Positions 12,914-19,809 of a DNA stretch of 19,809 bases are shown in pieces. Positions within the stretch are counted from its first letter, which is position 1, and every line of letters begins with the position of its first letter. The stretch is taken from NCBI GenBank assembly GCA_031397815.1, contig JANNMJ010000012.1:1-19809 (forward strand), in the 5' to 3' direction. The position numbers and the translations under genes are program-made. Source of the DNA: JANNMJ01 sp031397815 (lineage in GTDB: Bacteria; Bacteroidota; Bacteroidia; Cytophagales; Hymenobacteraceae). The notes below the pieces were generated by a model that saw nothing but the letters and a program-made list of their open reading frames with translations, was not told where the DNA came from and did not search any database.

Positions 12914-15900
12914 ATGCCTTCACTCTTACGAGTTGTATGGGCGCTGCTTTTCAGCCTATCCGGCTTTGCTGCGCTCGCCCAAACCCCCACCATCGGCAGC
13001 TTCTCGCCGACCAGCGGCCCGGCGGGCACCACGGTGACCGTCACGGGCACCAACCTGACGAATATCCGGTCGGTGGTGCTGCGGGGGATTCCGTGTAATA
13101 TCACCGCTATCTCAAGTACACAGGCGTCGTTCAAGGTGCCTGCGCAGGCCAGCACGGGGCGGTTTCGGTTGACCACGACGGGCGGAAACGTGCTGAGCGC
13201 GAGCGATTACACGGTTACGCGAGCGAGCAATTCGCTCACGTACGTGCTGCGTACTAGCACCTTCAACAGCATCAACGTCGGCGCCTTCTCGACGCCCGCC
13301 TTCACCGACCTCGACCACGACGGGTTGATTGACCTTCTGGTCGGGCGGGAAGTCGATGGCTTCGTGAGCCACTACGAACAGAGCAGTGCCAACAGCACCA
13401 GCTTCACGCTACGCTCTAACAACCTGAGCGGGCTGACGGGGCACTACAATTCCCTTGTATCCGTGACGGACATCGACGGCGACGGCCTGCTGGAACTGGT
13501 GGTGGGCACCGGTGCCGGCAACTTCAAGCACTATGAGCAGACGGCGATGAACGGCACGTCGTTCACGCAATTGTCCAACGACTTCAACAACGTCTTCAGC
13601 GCGGGCGGCCTGACGTTCCAGATTCCGCACTTCACCGATATCGACGGCGACGGCTTGCTCGACCTGCTGGTGGGCGACGAGTTTCTGAGCCGCTACGAGC
13701 AGACGGCCGCCAACGGCGGCACTTTCACCCAGCTGAATAACCAGAACTTCGGCCCGACAGCCGACGCGTTGAACGGCGGGTCGTCCACCTGCGTGGTGGA
13801 CCTCGACGGCGATGGTCTGTTGGATATGCTGGTGGGACGGACCAACGGCCAGATGTTTCACTACGAGCAGAACAGCGCCAATAGCACCTCTTTTACGCAG
13901 GTGACGGCTACCTTCAACGGCCTCGACGTGGGCAGCTACTCCGCGCCCAGCTTCACCGACCTCGACGGCGACGGCCTGCTGGATATGCTGGTGGGTGGCT
14001 CTGATGGCGCGCTGCGCCACTACGAGCAGGTGGGTACCCCCACCATCACCAGCTTCACGCCCACCAGCGGCGTAATCGGCACGAGCGTGACCGTCACCGG
14101 CACCAACCTCGACGGCGCCACGGCGGCGCGGGTCAACGGCACGGCGGGCACCATCACGGGGACGCCGACTTCCACGAGCCTCACGTTCACGGTAGGTGCG
14201 GGCAGCACCACAGGCGCCGTAACCGTGATTACGCCCGGCGGCACCGCTACCGGCAGCACTTTCACCGTCACAGCGCCCGCCCCAACCATCACCAGCTTTA
14301 ACCCGACGAGCGGCGGCGTCGGCACGAGCGTGACCATCACCGGCACGAACCTGAACGGTGCTACGGCGGCGCGGGTGAACGGTACCAACGGGACCATCGT
14401 GGGCACGCCGACTTCGACCTCGCTCACCTTCACGGTGGGCGTAGGCAGCACGACCGGCGCGGTGAGCGTAGTGACGCCCGGCGGTACGGCTACGGGCAGC
14501 ACATTCACCGTGACGACGCCCCCGACCATTACCAGCTTCAACCCCACTAGCGGGCCGGTGGGAACGTCGGTCACCATCACCGGCACCAACCTGACGGGCG
14601 CCATTCTCGCCCGCGTCAACTTCGCGGTGGGGACGATTACCGCTAATACCGCCACCTCGCTCACCTTCACGGTGGGCGCGAGCAGCACTACGGGCGCCGT
14701 GAGCGTGACCACCACCGGTGGCACGGCCACGGGCGCTACGTTCACGGTGATTTCGGCACCGACGATTACCAACTTCACCCCCACCAGCGGCCCGGCGGGC
14801 ACGAGTGTGACCATCACCGGCACCAATCTGGCGGGCGTGACGGGCGTGCGCTTCGGTACGGGCACGCTCACGACCAACTTCGTGAGCCAGTCGGCCACGA
14901 GCCTGACGGTGCGCGTGCCGGTGGTGAGCAGCACGGGCGTGATTACGTTGACTTCGAACACGGGCGCGACGGTCAGCACGGCCACGAACTTCACCTACAC
15001 GCCGCGCCCGGCGGGCCTGACGGCCACCCTCAGCCCGGCCGGGCCGCTGGATGTCTGCGCGGCGCGGACGCTGACGGCCACGGCCAGCAGCCCGGCCTTT
15101 GCGACGGGTACGGGCTTCAACGGCGCCGTGCAAAGCGTGGTGGTGCAGGCCGACGGCAAAGTGCTGGTGGGGGGCAACTTCCTGAGCTACAACGGCACGA
15201 CGGGCGTCAATGGCCTGGTGCGCCTGAATGCCGACGGCACCCGCGACGCCACCTTCGTGACCGGCACAGGCTTCAACGGCAACGTGTTGAGCGTAGCGGT
15301 GCAGGCCGACGGCCGGGTGCTGGTGGGCGGCACCTTCACGAGCTACAACGGCACGACGGGCCTCAATCGTCTGGTGCGCCTCAATGCCGACGGCACCCGC
15401 GATGCGAGCTTCGTCACCGGCACAGGCTTCGACAACCAGGTGTTCAGCGTGGCGGTGCAGGCCGACGGCCGGGTGCTGGTGGGGGGCGATTTCACGAGCT
15501 ACGACGGCACGACGGGCCTCAATCGTCTGGTGCGCCTCAATGCCGACGGCACCCGCGACACGGGCTTTGCCACCGGCACGGGCTTCGACGTCAGCGTGCG
15601 GAGCGTGGCGGTGCAGGCCGACGGTAAGGTGCTGGTGGTAGGCGCCTTCACGAGCTACAACGGCACGGCGGGTGTCAATCGTTTGGTGCGCCTGAATGCC
15701 GACGGCACCCGCGACACGGGCTTTGCCACCGGCACGGGTTTCCCCAGTACCGGCCAAACCGTGCTCAGCGTGGCGGTGCAGACCGACGGCCGCGTGCTGG
15801 TGGGCGGCCAGTTCACGAACTACAACGGCACGACGGGTGTCAATCGCCTGGTGCGCCTGAATGCCGATGGCACCAGCGACGCGAGCTTTGCCACTGGCAC

Positions 15901-18900
15901 GGGCTTCGACGGTACGATACGGAGCTTGGCGGTGCAGACCGACGGCCGGGTGCTGGCGGGCGGCGACTTCGCGAGCTACAACGGCACCACGGGCCTCAAC
16001 CGCCTGATTCGCCTCAACGCCGATGGTACCCGCGACGCGACCTTGGCCACCGGCACGGGTTTCTCCAGTGTCGGCGAAATCGTACAGAGCGTGGCGGTGC
16101 AGGCCGACGGCCAGGTGCTGGCAGGCGGCAACTTCACGATCTACAACGGCACCACGGGCCAGAACCGCCTCGTGCGCCTCAGCGCCACCGGCGGCCTCAA
16201 CACCACGGCCACGGCCGTGACCGGGGCGACATTCACATTCTCGCCGGGCGGCACCACCACCAACCCGCTCGTGACGAGTACCGCCGGTACGTACACCGCC
16301 GTGGCCAGCCTCAACGGCGAAACCTCGGCCGCCTCGAATGCCGTCACGCTCACGGCCTGCCCGCCTAGCATTACCAACTTCACCCCCACCAGCGGGCCGG
16401 TGGGCACGAGCGTGACCATCACCGGCACGAACCTGACCGGGGCCACGGGCGTGGCGGTGAACGGCACGGCCGGAACCAGCCTGACCGGCAACACCGCCAC
16501 CAGCCTGACCTTCACCGTGGGCGCGGGCACCACCACCGGCAACGTGAGCGTGACTACGCCCGGCGGCACCGCCACGGGCAGCACGTTCACCGTGACGGTG
16601 CCGACCGTGACGAGTGTGAGTGCCCCCGCTAACGATACCTATGGCATCAGCGATAACCTCAACTTCTCCGTCGTATTCAACCAGCAGGTGACGGTGAATA
16701 CCGGGGGCGGCACCCCGACGCTGCTCCTGACGGTGGGCAGCACGGTGGTGGCCGCGACGTACCTCAGCGGCTCAAACACTACCACTCTGACGTTTCGCTA
16801 CACAGTGGGCGCCGGCGACCTCGATACCGATGGCGTCGCGCTCGGCGGGAGCATCAGTCTGAATGGCGGCACTATCCGTAACGCGGGCGGCGATAATGCG
16901 CTGCTTACGCTTAACGGCGTGCCGTCTACGGCGGGCGTGCTGGTGGACGGCGCGGCGCCGACGGTGGTCATTACCAGCACGGCGGGGCCGTCGGGCAGCA
17001 CGACGGGCGTCAGCCCAATCGTGGTGACGATCACGTTTAGCGAACCGGTCACCAGTTTCACCAATGCGGATGTGTCGGTGAGCAACGGTAACCGGAGCGG
17101 CTTCGCGACGGTCAACAGCTCGACCTACACCGTCAATATTACCCCCACCGGCACGCCGCCGGTACTCGTGACGATCAACGTGGCGGCAAATGCCGCCCGC
17201 GATTTGGCGACCAATAACAGCCTCGCCGCGACTGCCTACACGTTCACGTATACGCCCGGCCCGAGCATCACCAGCTTCAACCCCACCAGCGGCCCGGTGG
17301 GGACGAGCATCGTGGTGACGGGCACGAACCTGACGGGCGCTACGGCGGCCCGCGTGAACGGCACGGCGGGGACGATTACCGCCAACTCCGCCACGTCGCT
17401 CACGTTCACGGTGGGCGCGGGCAGCACCACCGGCGCCGTGAGCGTGACCACGCCCGGCGGCACCGCCACGGGCAGCACCTTTACCGTCACGAACGCGCCG
17501 ACGGCGCTTGCCCTCACGCCGCAGAGCGTGGCCGAGAATACGGGGGCGAACGCGGTGGTCGGCACGTTCAGCACCACTGACCCGGATGTGGGGAACACGT
17601 TCACGTACACCCTCGTGACGGGCGCGGGTTCGGGGGATAACGCCCTCGTCAATATCAGCGGAAATAGCCTGCGGATTACGGCGTCGCCGAATTTTGAGGC
17701 GAAGCCGACGTATGCCATCCGCGTGCGGACGACGGACAACACAAGTCTCTTTACCGAGCAGGCGTTCACTATCAGCGTGACTGACGTGAATGAGGCGCCG
17801 ACCGCGCTGGCCCTCGCGCCGCAAAACGTGGATGAGAATACCGGCGCGAACGCCGTAGTAGGCACGCTCAGCACGACCGACCCGGACGCGGCGAACACGT
17901 TCACGTACACGCTCGTGGCGGGCACGGGTTCGGGGGATAACGGGCTGGTGAACATCAGTGGAAATACGCTGCGGATTACAGCTTCGCCGGATTTCGAGAC
18001 CCAGCCGAGCTACGCCGTGCGCGTCCGGACGACGGACCAGAACGGGCTGTTTACCGAGCAGGCCTTCACCATCAGCGTGAATGATTTGGCCGAAGGGCCG
18101 GGCATCAGCTCGTTCGCGCCCGCTTTGGGGCCGGAAGGCACGGTGGTGACGCTGATTGGGGCTGATTTCAGCGGCACCACCGGCGTGAGCTTCAACGGCA
18201 CGGCCGCTGCTGGTTTCACCGTGGTATCGGGCACCCAATTGACCGCAACGGTGCCAGTAGGCGCCACGTCGGGCCTGATTACGGTGACCACCAACACCGG
18301 CTCCGACCAAACGGCTACTTCTTTTGAAGTGCTGTCCATCTACACCGGCACGTTCAACTCCTGCCTGAGCACCACGAGTATCAGCAGCACCGGCAGCAGC
18401 CAGTGGCAGTATCTGCGCGCCGGGAACGGCCAGCTCGTGGCGGCTCTGAATGACCAAGGCCACGCGCTGGGTACGGTTTCCATCGATTTCTATCTGAATC
18501 AGGGTGCCATCCGGAGTGATGCCGAGGGCCGCGAGTACTTCGATAGAAACTGGAAAATCACCGCCCAAAACACTTTCGCCGGTCAGCAGGTGCGCGTGCG
18601 GCTCTACGCTCGCAACACCGAGTTTGCTGCCTACCAAGCCGCCAACGACGCCGACGGTAACGACGTGACGAACCGCAGCCAGCTCCGCCTCACGCAGTAC
18701 AGCGGCCCCAACGAAGACTGCCTGCTCAGCAACAACAACTGGACGAGCGCCGACACCCGCCTGCTCACCCCAGCAGCCGTGGAAGCCCTGTCCGGCGCGA
18801 ACTGGTTCGGCCTAGAAACCCTCGTCGAAGATCACTTCTCCGAGTTCCTCGTCAACGGCGGCATTGACCCGCTGCCAGTGGAATTGGTGAGGTTCGAAGC

Positions 18901-19393
18901 GAAGCGCCAAGCCACCCAAGCCGTGGGCCTGACGTGGACGACGGCTTCCGAAAAAGCCAATCGCGGGTTCGTAATCGAGCGCAGCGCGGACGGTCGCACG
19001 TTCACCGCCGTCTCGGAGCTACTGGCCGGGCGCGGCACCACCAGCACCGCCAACACCTACGTCTGGACCGACCGCCAAGCGCCCGCCACGCTCCTCTACT
19101 ACCGCCTCCGTCAGCTCGACACCGACGGTACCGCCACGTACTCCGGGGTGGTGAGCGTGCGCGCAACGGAAGCCGCCGTAGCGCTCCAAGCGTGGCCGAA
19201 CCCCGCCCGCGAAACCCTCACCCTGCAACCGCCTACCGGCGCCCAATCGGTGGAGATTCTGGATGCGCTGGGGCGCGTGGTGCTCACGGTGCCCACGCCT
19301 ACGGCGGCGCCCATCACGCTCCGCCCCGCCCTGCCAACGGGCATCTACACGGTGCGCGCGGGAGCCGAAACGGTGCGGCTGGTGGTGGAATAG
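12914..19393 (+). CDS. Giant T9SS-secreted mosaic surface protein (TIG, FG-GAP, delta-60, cadherin)
   Basis: This 2159-residue protein has a signal peptide (1-22, cut before QTPTIG). Domain order: TIG 1 (25-100); FG-GAP block with five calcium loops of the DLDGDGLLDMLVG type at 132, 186, 242, 296 and 349; TIG 2-5 (376-696); Ig-like first half (about 699-727); seven delta-60 repeats (728-1092); Ig-like second half (about 1100-1150); TIG 6 (1152-1230); two Ig-like domains (1231-1450); TIG 7 (1451-1527); two cadherin-like repeats (1528-1727); TIG 8 (1729-1806); an unassigned region (about 1810-1985); a linker beginning LPVELVRFEAKR; and a T9SS type A sorting domain (2093-2159, AWPNPARETL to LPTGIYTVRAG). 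It should be exported by Sec, then by T9SS. An adhesive or binding role is inferred from the domains. The frame is open from 12608, but ATG 12914 gives a clean signal peptide and avoids the palindromes. Confidence 0.93.
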   Translation: MPSLLRVVWALLFSLSGFAALAQTPTIGSFSPTSGPAGTTVTVTGTNLTNIRSVVLRGIPCNITAISSTQASFKVPAQASTGRFRLTTTGGNVLSASDYTVTRASNSLTYVLRTSTFNSINVGAFSTPAFTDLDHDGLIDLLVGREVDGFVSHYEQSSANSTSFTLRSNNLSGLTGHYNSLVSVTDIDGDGLLELVVGTGAGNFKHYEQTAMNGTSFTQLSNDFNNVFSAGGLTFQIPHFTDIDGDGLLDLLVGDEFLSRYEQTAANGGTFTQLNNQNFGPTADALNGGSSTCVVDLDGDGLLDMLVGRTNGQMFHYEQNSANSTSFTQVTATFNGLDVGSYSAPSFTDLDGDGLLDMLVGGSDGALRHYEQVGTPTITSFTPTSGVIGTSVTVTGTNLDGATAARVNGTAGTITGTPTSTSLTFTVGAGSTTGAVTVITPGGTATGSTFTVTAPAPTITSFNPTSGGVGTSVTITGTNLNGATAARVNGTNGTIVGTPTSTSLTFTVGVGSTTGAVSVVTPGGTATGSTFTVTTPPTITSFNPTSGPVGTSVTITGTNLTGAILARVNFAVGTITANTATSLTFTVGASSTTGAVSVTTTGGTATGATFTVISAPTITNFTPTSGPAGTSVTITGTNLAGVTGVRFGTGTLTTNFVSQSATSLTVRVPVVSSTGVITLTSNTGATVSTATNFTYTPRPAGLTATLSPAGPLDVCAARTLTATASSPAFATGTGFNGAVQSVVVQADGKVLVGGNFLSYNGTTGVNGLVRLNADGTRDATFVTGTGFNGNVLSVAVQADGRVLVGGTFTSYNGTTGLNRLVRLNADGTRDASFVTGTGFDNQVFSVAVQADGRVLVGGDFTSYDGTTGLNRLVRLNADGTRDTGFATGTGFDVSVRSVAVQADGKVLVVGAFTSYNGTAGVNRLVRLNADGTRDTGFATGTGFPSTGQTVLSVAVQTDGRVLVGGQFTNYNGTTGVNRLVRLNADGTSDASFATGTGFDGTIRSLAVQTDGRVLAGGDFASYNGTTGLNRLIRLNADGTRDATLATGTGFSSVGEIVQSVAVQADGQVLAGGNFTIYNGTTGQNRLVRLSATGGLNTTATAVTGATFTFSPGGTTTNPLVTSTAGTYTAVASLNGETSAASNAVTLTACPPSITNFTPTSGPVGTSVTITGTNLTGATGVAVNGTAGTSLTGNTATSLTFTVGAGTTTGNVSVTTPGGTATGSTFTVTVPTVTSVSAPANDTYGISDNLNFSVVFNQQVTVNTGGGTPTLLLTVGSTVVAATYLSGSNTTTLTFRYTVGAGDLDTDGVALGGSISLNGGTIRNAGGDNALLTLNGVPSTAGVLVDGAAPTVVITSTAGPSGSTTGVSPIVVTITFSEPVTSFTNADVSVSNGNRSGFATVNSSTYTVNITPTGTPPVLVTINVAANAARDLATNNSLAATAYTFTYTPGPSITSFNPTSGPVGTSIVVTGTNLTGATAARVNGTAGTITANSATSLTFTVGAGSTTGAVSVTTPGGTATGSTFTVTNAPTALALTPQSVAENTGANAVVGTFSTTDPDVGNTFTYTLVTGAGSGDNALVNISGNSLRITASPNFEAKPTYAIRVRTTDNTSLFTEQAFTISVTDVNEAPTALALAPQNVDENTGANAVVGTLSTTDPDAANTFTYTLVAGTGSGDNGLVNISGNTLRITASPDFETQPSYAVRVRTTDQNGLFTEQAFTISVNDLAEGPGISSFAPALGPEGTVVTLIGADFSGTTGVSFNGTAAAGFTVVSGTQLTATVPVGATSGLITVTTNTGSDQTATSFEVLSIYTGTFNSCLSTTSISSTGSSQWQYLRAGNGQLVAALNDQGHALGTVSIDFYLNQGAIRSDAEGREYFDRNWKITAQNTFAGQQVRVRLYARNTEFAAYQAANDADGNDVTNRSQLRLTQYSGPNEDCLLSNNNWTSADTRLLTPAAVEALSGANWFGLETLVEDHFSEFLVNGGIDPLPVELVRFEAKRQATQAVGLTWTTASEKANRGFVIERSADGRTFTAVSELLAGRGTTSTANTYVWTDRQAPATLLYYRLRQLDTDGTATYSGVVSVRATEAAVALQAWPNPARETLTLQPPTGAQSVEILDALGRVVLTVPTPTAAPITLRPALPTGIYTVRAGAETVRLVVE
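15098..16203 (+). repeat. Seven near-identical delta-60 repeat units within the giant gene
   Basis: The motif CAG(G/A)CCGACGG recurs at 15146, 15302, 15458, 15614, 15779, 15935 and 16100. The period is 156 bp, with two 165-bp steps caused by three-residue insertions. Each unit encodes about 52 residues ending in a LVRLNADGTRD-type strand and containing VAVQADGRVLVGG. This matches the delta-60 repeat (DUF5122-like) family. Seven units would suit one seven-bladed propeller. The nucleotide similarity between units is very high by eye. Confidence 0.9.
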
Positions 19394-19417
19394 GGGTTGG
19401 TTTTGTAAGCATTAGTC

Positions 19418-19526
19418 TGCCCGGCTCGTGTGGGCCGGGGGGCGAACAGCACCTTTTGAAAGAAGGTAGCACAGGGGTAATCCTGGACGAACAAAAGGCC
19501 GCAGCTGGTAGCTGCGGCCTTTTTTG
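19418..19526 (+). ncRNA. Possible multi-hairpin RNA or structured 3' UTR
   Basis: Four consecutive hairpins follow the giant gene: CCCGGC/GCCGGG (19420-19439), ACCTT/AAGGT (19451-19467), CAGG/CCTG (19472-19485) and the strong terminator stem (19497-19519). CGAACA occurs twice, between hairpins 1 and 2 and just before the terminator stem. I see no open frame with a plausible start here. It may be a processed 3' UTR or a small RNA with its own promoter. I do not recognise it as a known family. Confidence 0.3.
19493..19525 (+). terminator. Strong intrinsic terminator downstream of the giant gene
   Basis: A perfect 10-bp stem, GGCCGCAGCT (19497-19506) and AGCTGCGGCC (19510-19519), with a three-base loop is followed by six T residues (19520-19525) and preceded by four A residues. 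It is a textbook Rho-independent terminator and, given the A-tract, may act in both directions. It ends about 130 bp after the giant gene's stop codon. Confidence 0.92.
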
Positions 19527-19594
19527 GGTTTGGGGGGGGGAAGATTGAGCGCACCACTGCTACGCATCAGTTCGAAAAAAATGCGGGGGTGGCG

Positions 19595-19741
19595 CAATCA
19601 CTTTTCAACCTCTCGCATCCACTTTTCGACCTCTCTAATTCACTTTTCAGGTCGTCGCAATCACTTTTCAACCTCCCTCAATCACTTTTCAACCTCCCTC
19701 AATCACTTTTCAACCCCCATCAATCACTTTTCAACCTCCCA
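19595..19741. repeat. Second tandem array of 21-bp repeats
   Basis: Seven head-to-tail 21-bp units start at 19595, 19616, 19637, 19658, 19679, 19700 and 19721, followed by a decayed eighth (CAATCAATTTTCC at 19742). The common core is CAATCACTTTTCAACCTCC. Units 4 and 5 are identical, while units 2 and 3 are the most diverged. The minus strand has stops in all three frames of the repeat, and the plus strand has no start codon, so it is non-coding. There are no spacers, so it is not a CRISPR. The sequence is unrelated to the array at 1-168 but the period is the same. Confidence 0.93.
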
Positions 19742-19767
19742 CAATCAATTTTCCGGGGTTCTCGTAT

Positions 19768-19788
19768 CCGGCACCTTCTGGGTGCCGG
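19768..19788. other. Hairpin near the end of the window
   Basis: CCGGCACC (19768-19775) and GGTGCCGG (19781-19788) form a perfect 8-bp stem with a five-base loop. A T-rich stretch (GTTTTG) occurs only several bases later, so it is at best a weak terminator. It may instead be another dispersed palindrome. Nothing else is recognisable between the repeat array and the window end. Confidence 0.5.
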
Positions 19789-19809
19789 GGTTGCGTTTTG
19801 GGTGCTGGC

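Noticed and set aside
13409..15757. 782-codon open frame on the minus strand inside the giant gene
   Set aside because: It is a shadow of the GC-rich, Gly/Thr-rich repeats: its product is an Arg/His/Ala/Gly-rich low-complexity chain with no domain. The plus strand carries a signal peptide, recognised domains and a sorting signal.
16772..18637. 621-codon open frame on the minus strand inside the giant gene
   Set aside because: Same Arg/His-rich composition and no recognisable motif. It opposes clear TIG and cadherin-like coding sequence.
19595..19762. CRISPR-like array
   Set aside because: The units are contiguous 21-bp repeats with no spacers and there are no cas genes.

Overview
The window reads as a chromosomal segment of a GC-rich Bacteroidota bacterium, most likely Hymenobacter or a close relative. 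Supporting signs are a type IX secretion (T9SS type A) C-terminal sorting domain, a sensor kinase built on a 'two-component regulator propeller', starts without Shine-Dalgarno sequences, a TAnnTTTG-type promoter box, and many dispersed palindromes between genes. The genus is inference from style; no rRNA or marker gene is present.

Region 1 (1-324) holds an array of eight 21-bp repeats and a GC-rich hairpin, with no convincing gene. Region 2 (325-6297) is a five-gene plus-strand cluster for a molybdenum hydroxylase of the PaoABC/YagTSR type: a 2x[2Fe-2S] subunit, an FAD subunit with the extra [4Fe-4S] cysteines, and a molybdopterin-binding catalytic subunit. These are followed by an XdhC-family maturation factor and a MocA-like cytidylyltransferase. 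The last two would make and load the cofactor for the first three. No Tat signal is visible, so the enzyme is probably cytoplasmic, unlike E. coli PaoABC. A palindromic repeat lies between the catalytic subunit and the xdhC-like gene.

Region 3 (6298-12603) is a signalling block. A TPR histidine kinase and a beta-propeller/Y_Y_Y histidine kinase, both of the LytS/NarX-like class and both starting at GTG, lie in tandem on the plus strand. A NarL/LuxR-type response regulator lies on the minus strand, converging on them. Neither kinase carries its own receiver or DNA-binding domain, so the regulator is their obvious shared candidate partner. Repeat elements fill the gap between the second kinase and the regulator.

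Region 4 (12604-19393) starts with a divergent intergenic region containing two strong palindromes and a possible promoter. It is followed by one 2159-residue secreted mosaic protein: signal peptide, eight TIG/IPT domains, five FG-GAP/EF-hand-like calcium loops, seven delta-60 propeller repeats apparently nested in an Ig-like domain, two Ig-like domains, two cadherin-like repeats, an unassigned region and a T9SS sorting domain. The regulator and this gene are divergent neighbours, so control of the surface protein by the two-kinase module is plausible but unproven.

Region 5 (19394-19809) has a series of small hairpins ending in a strong intrinsic terminator, a second 21-bp repeat array of unrelated sequence, and another hairpin. 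I see no gene there. The least ordinary items are the nested propeller within the giant protein, the two-kinase/one-regulator arrangement, the repeat-expanded loop in the second kinase, and the two 21-bp arrays. I found no clearly new defence or mobile system.
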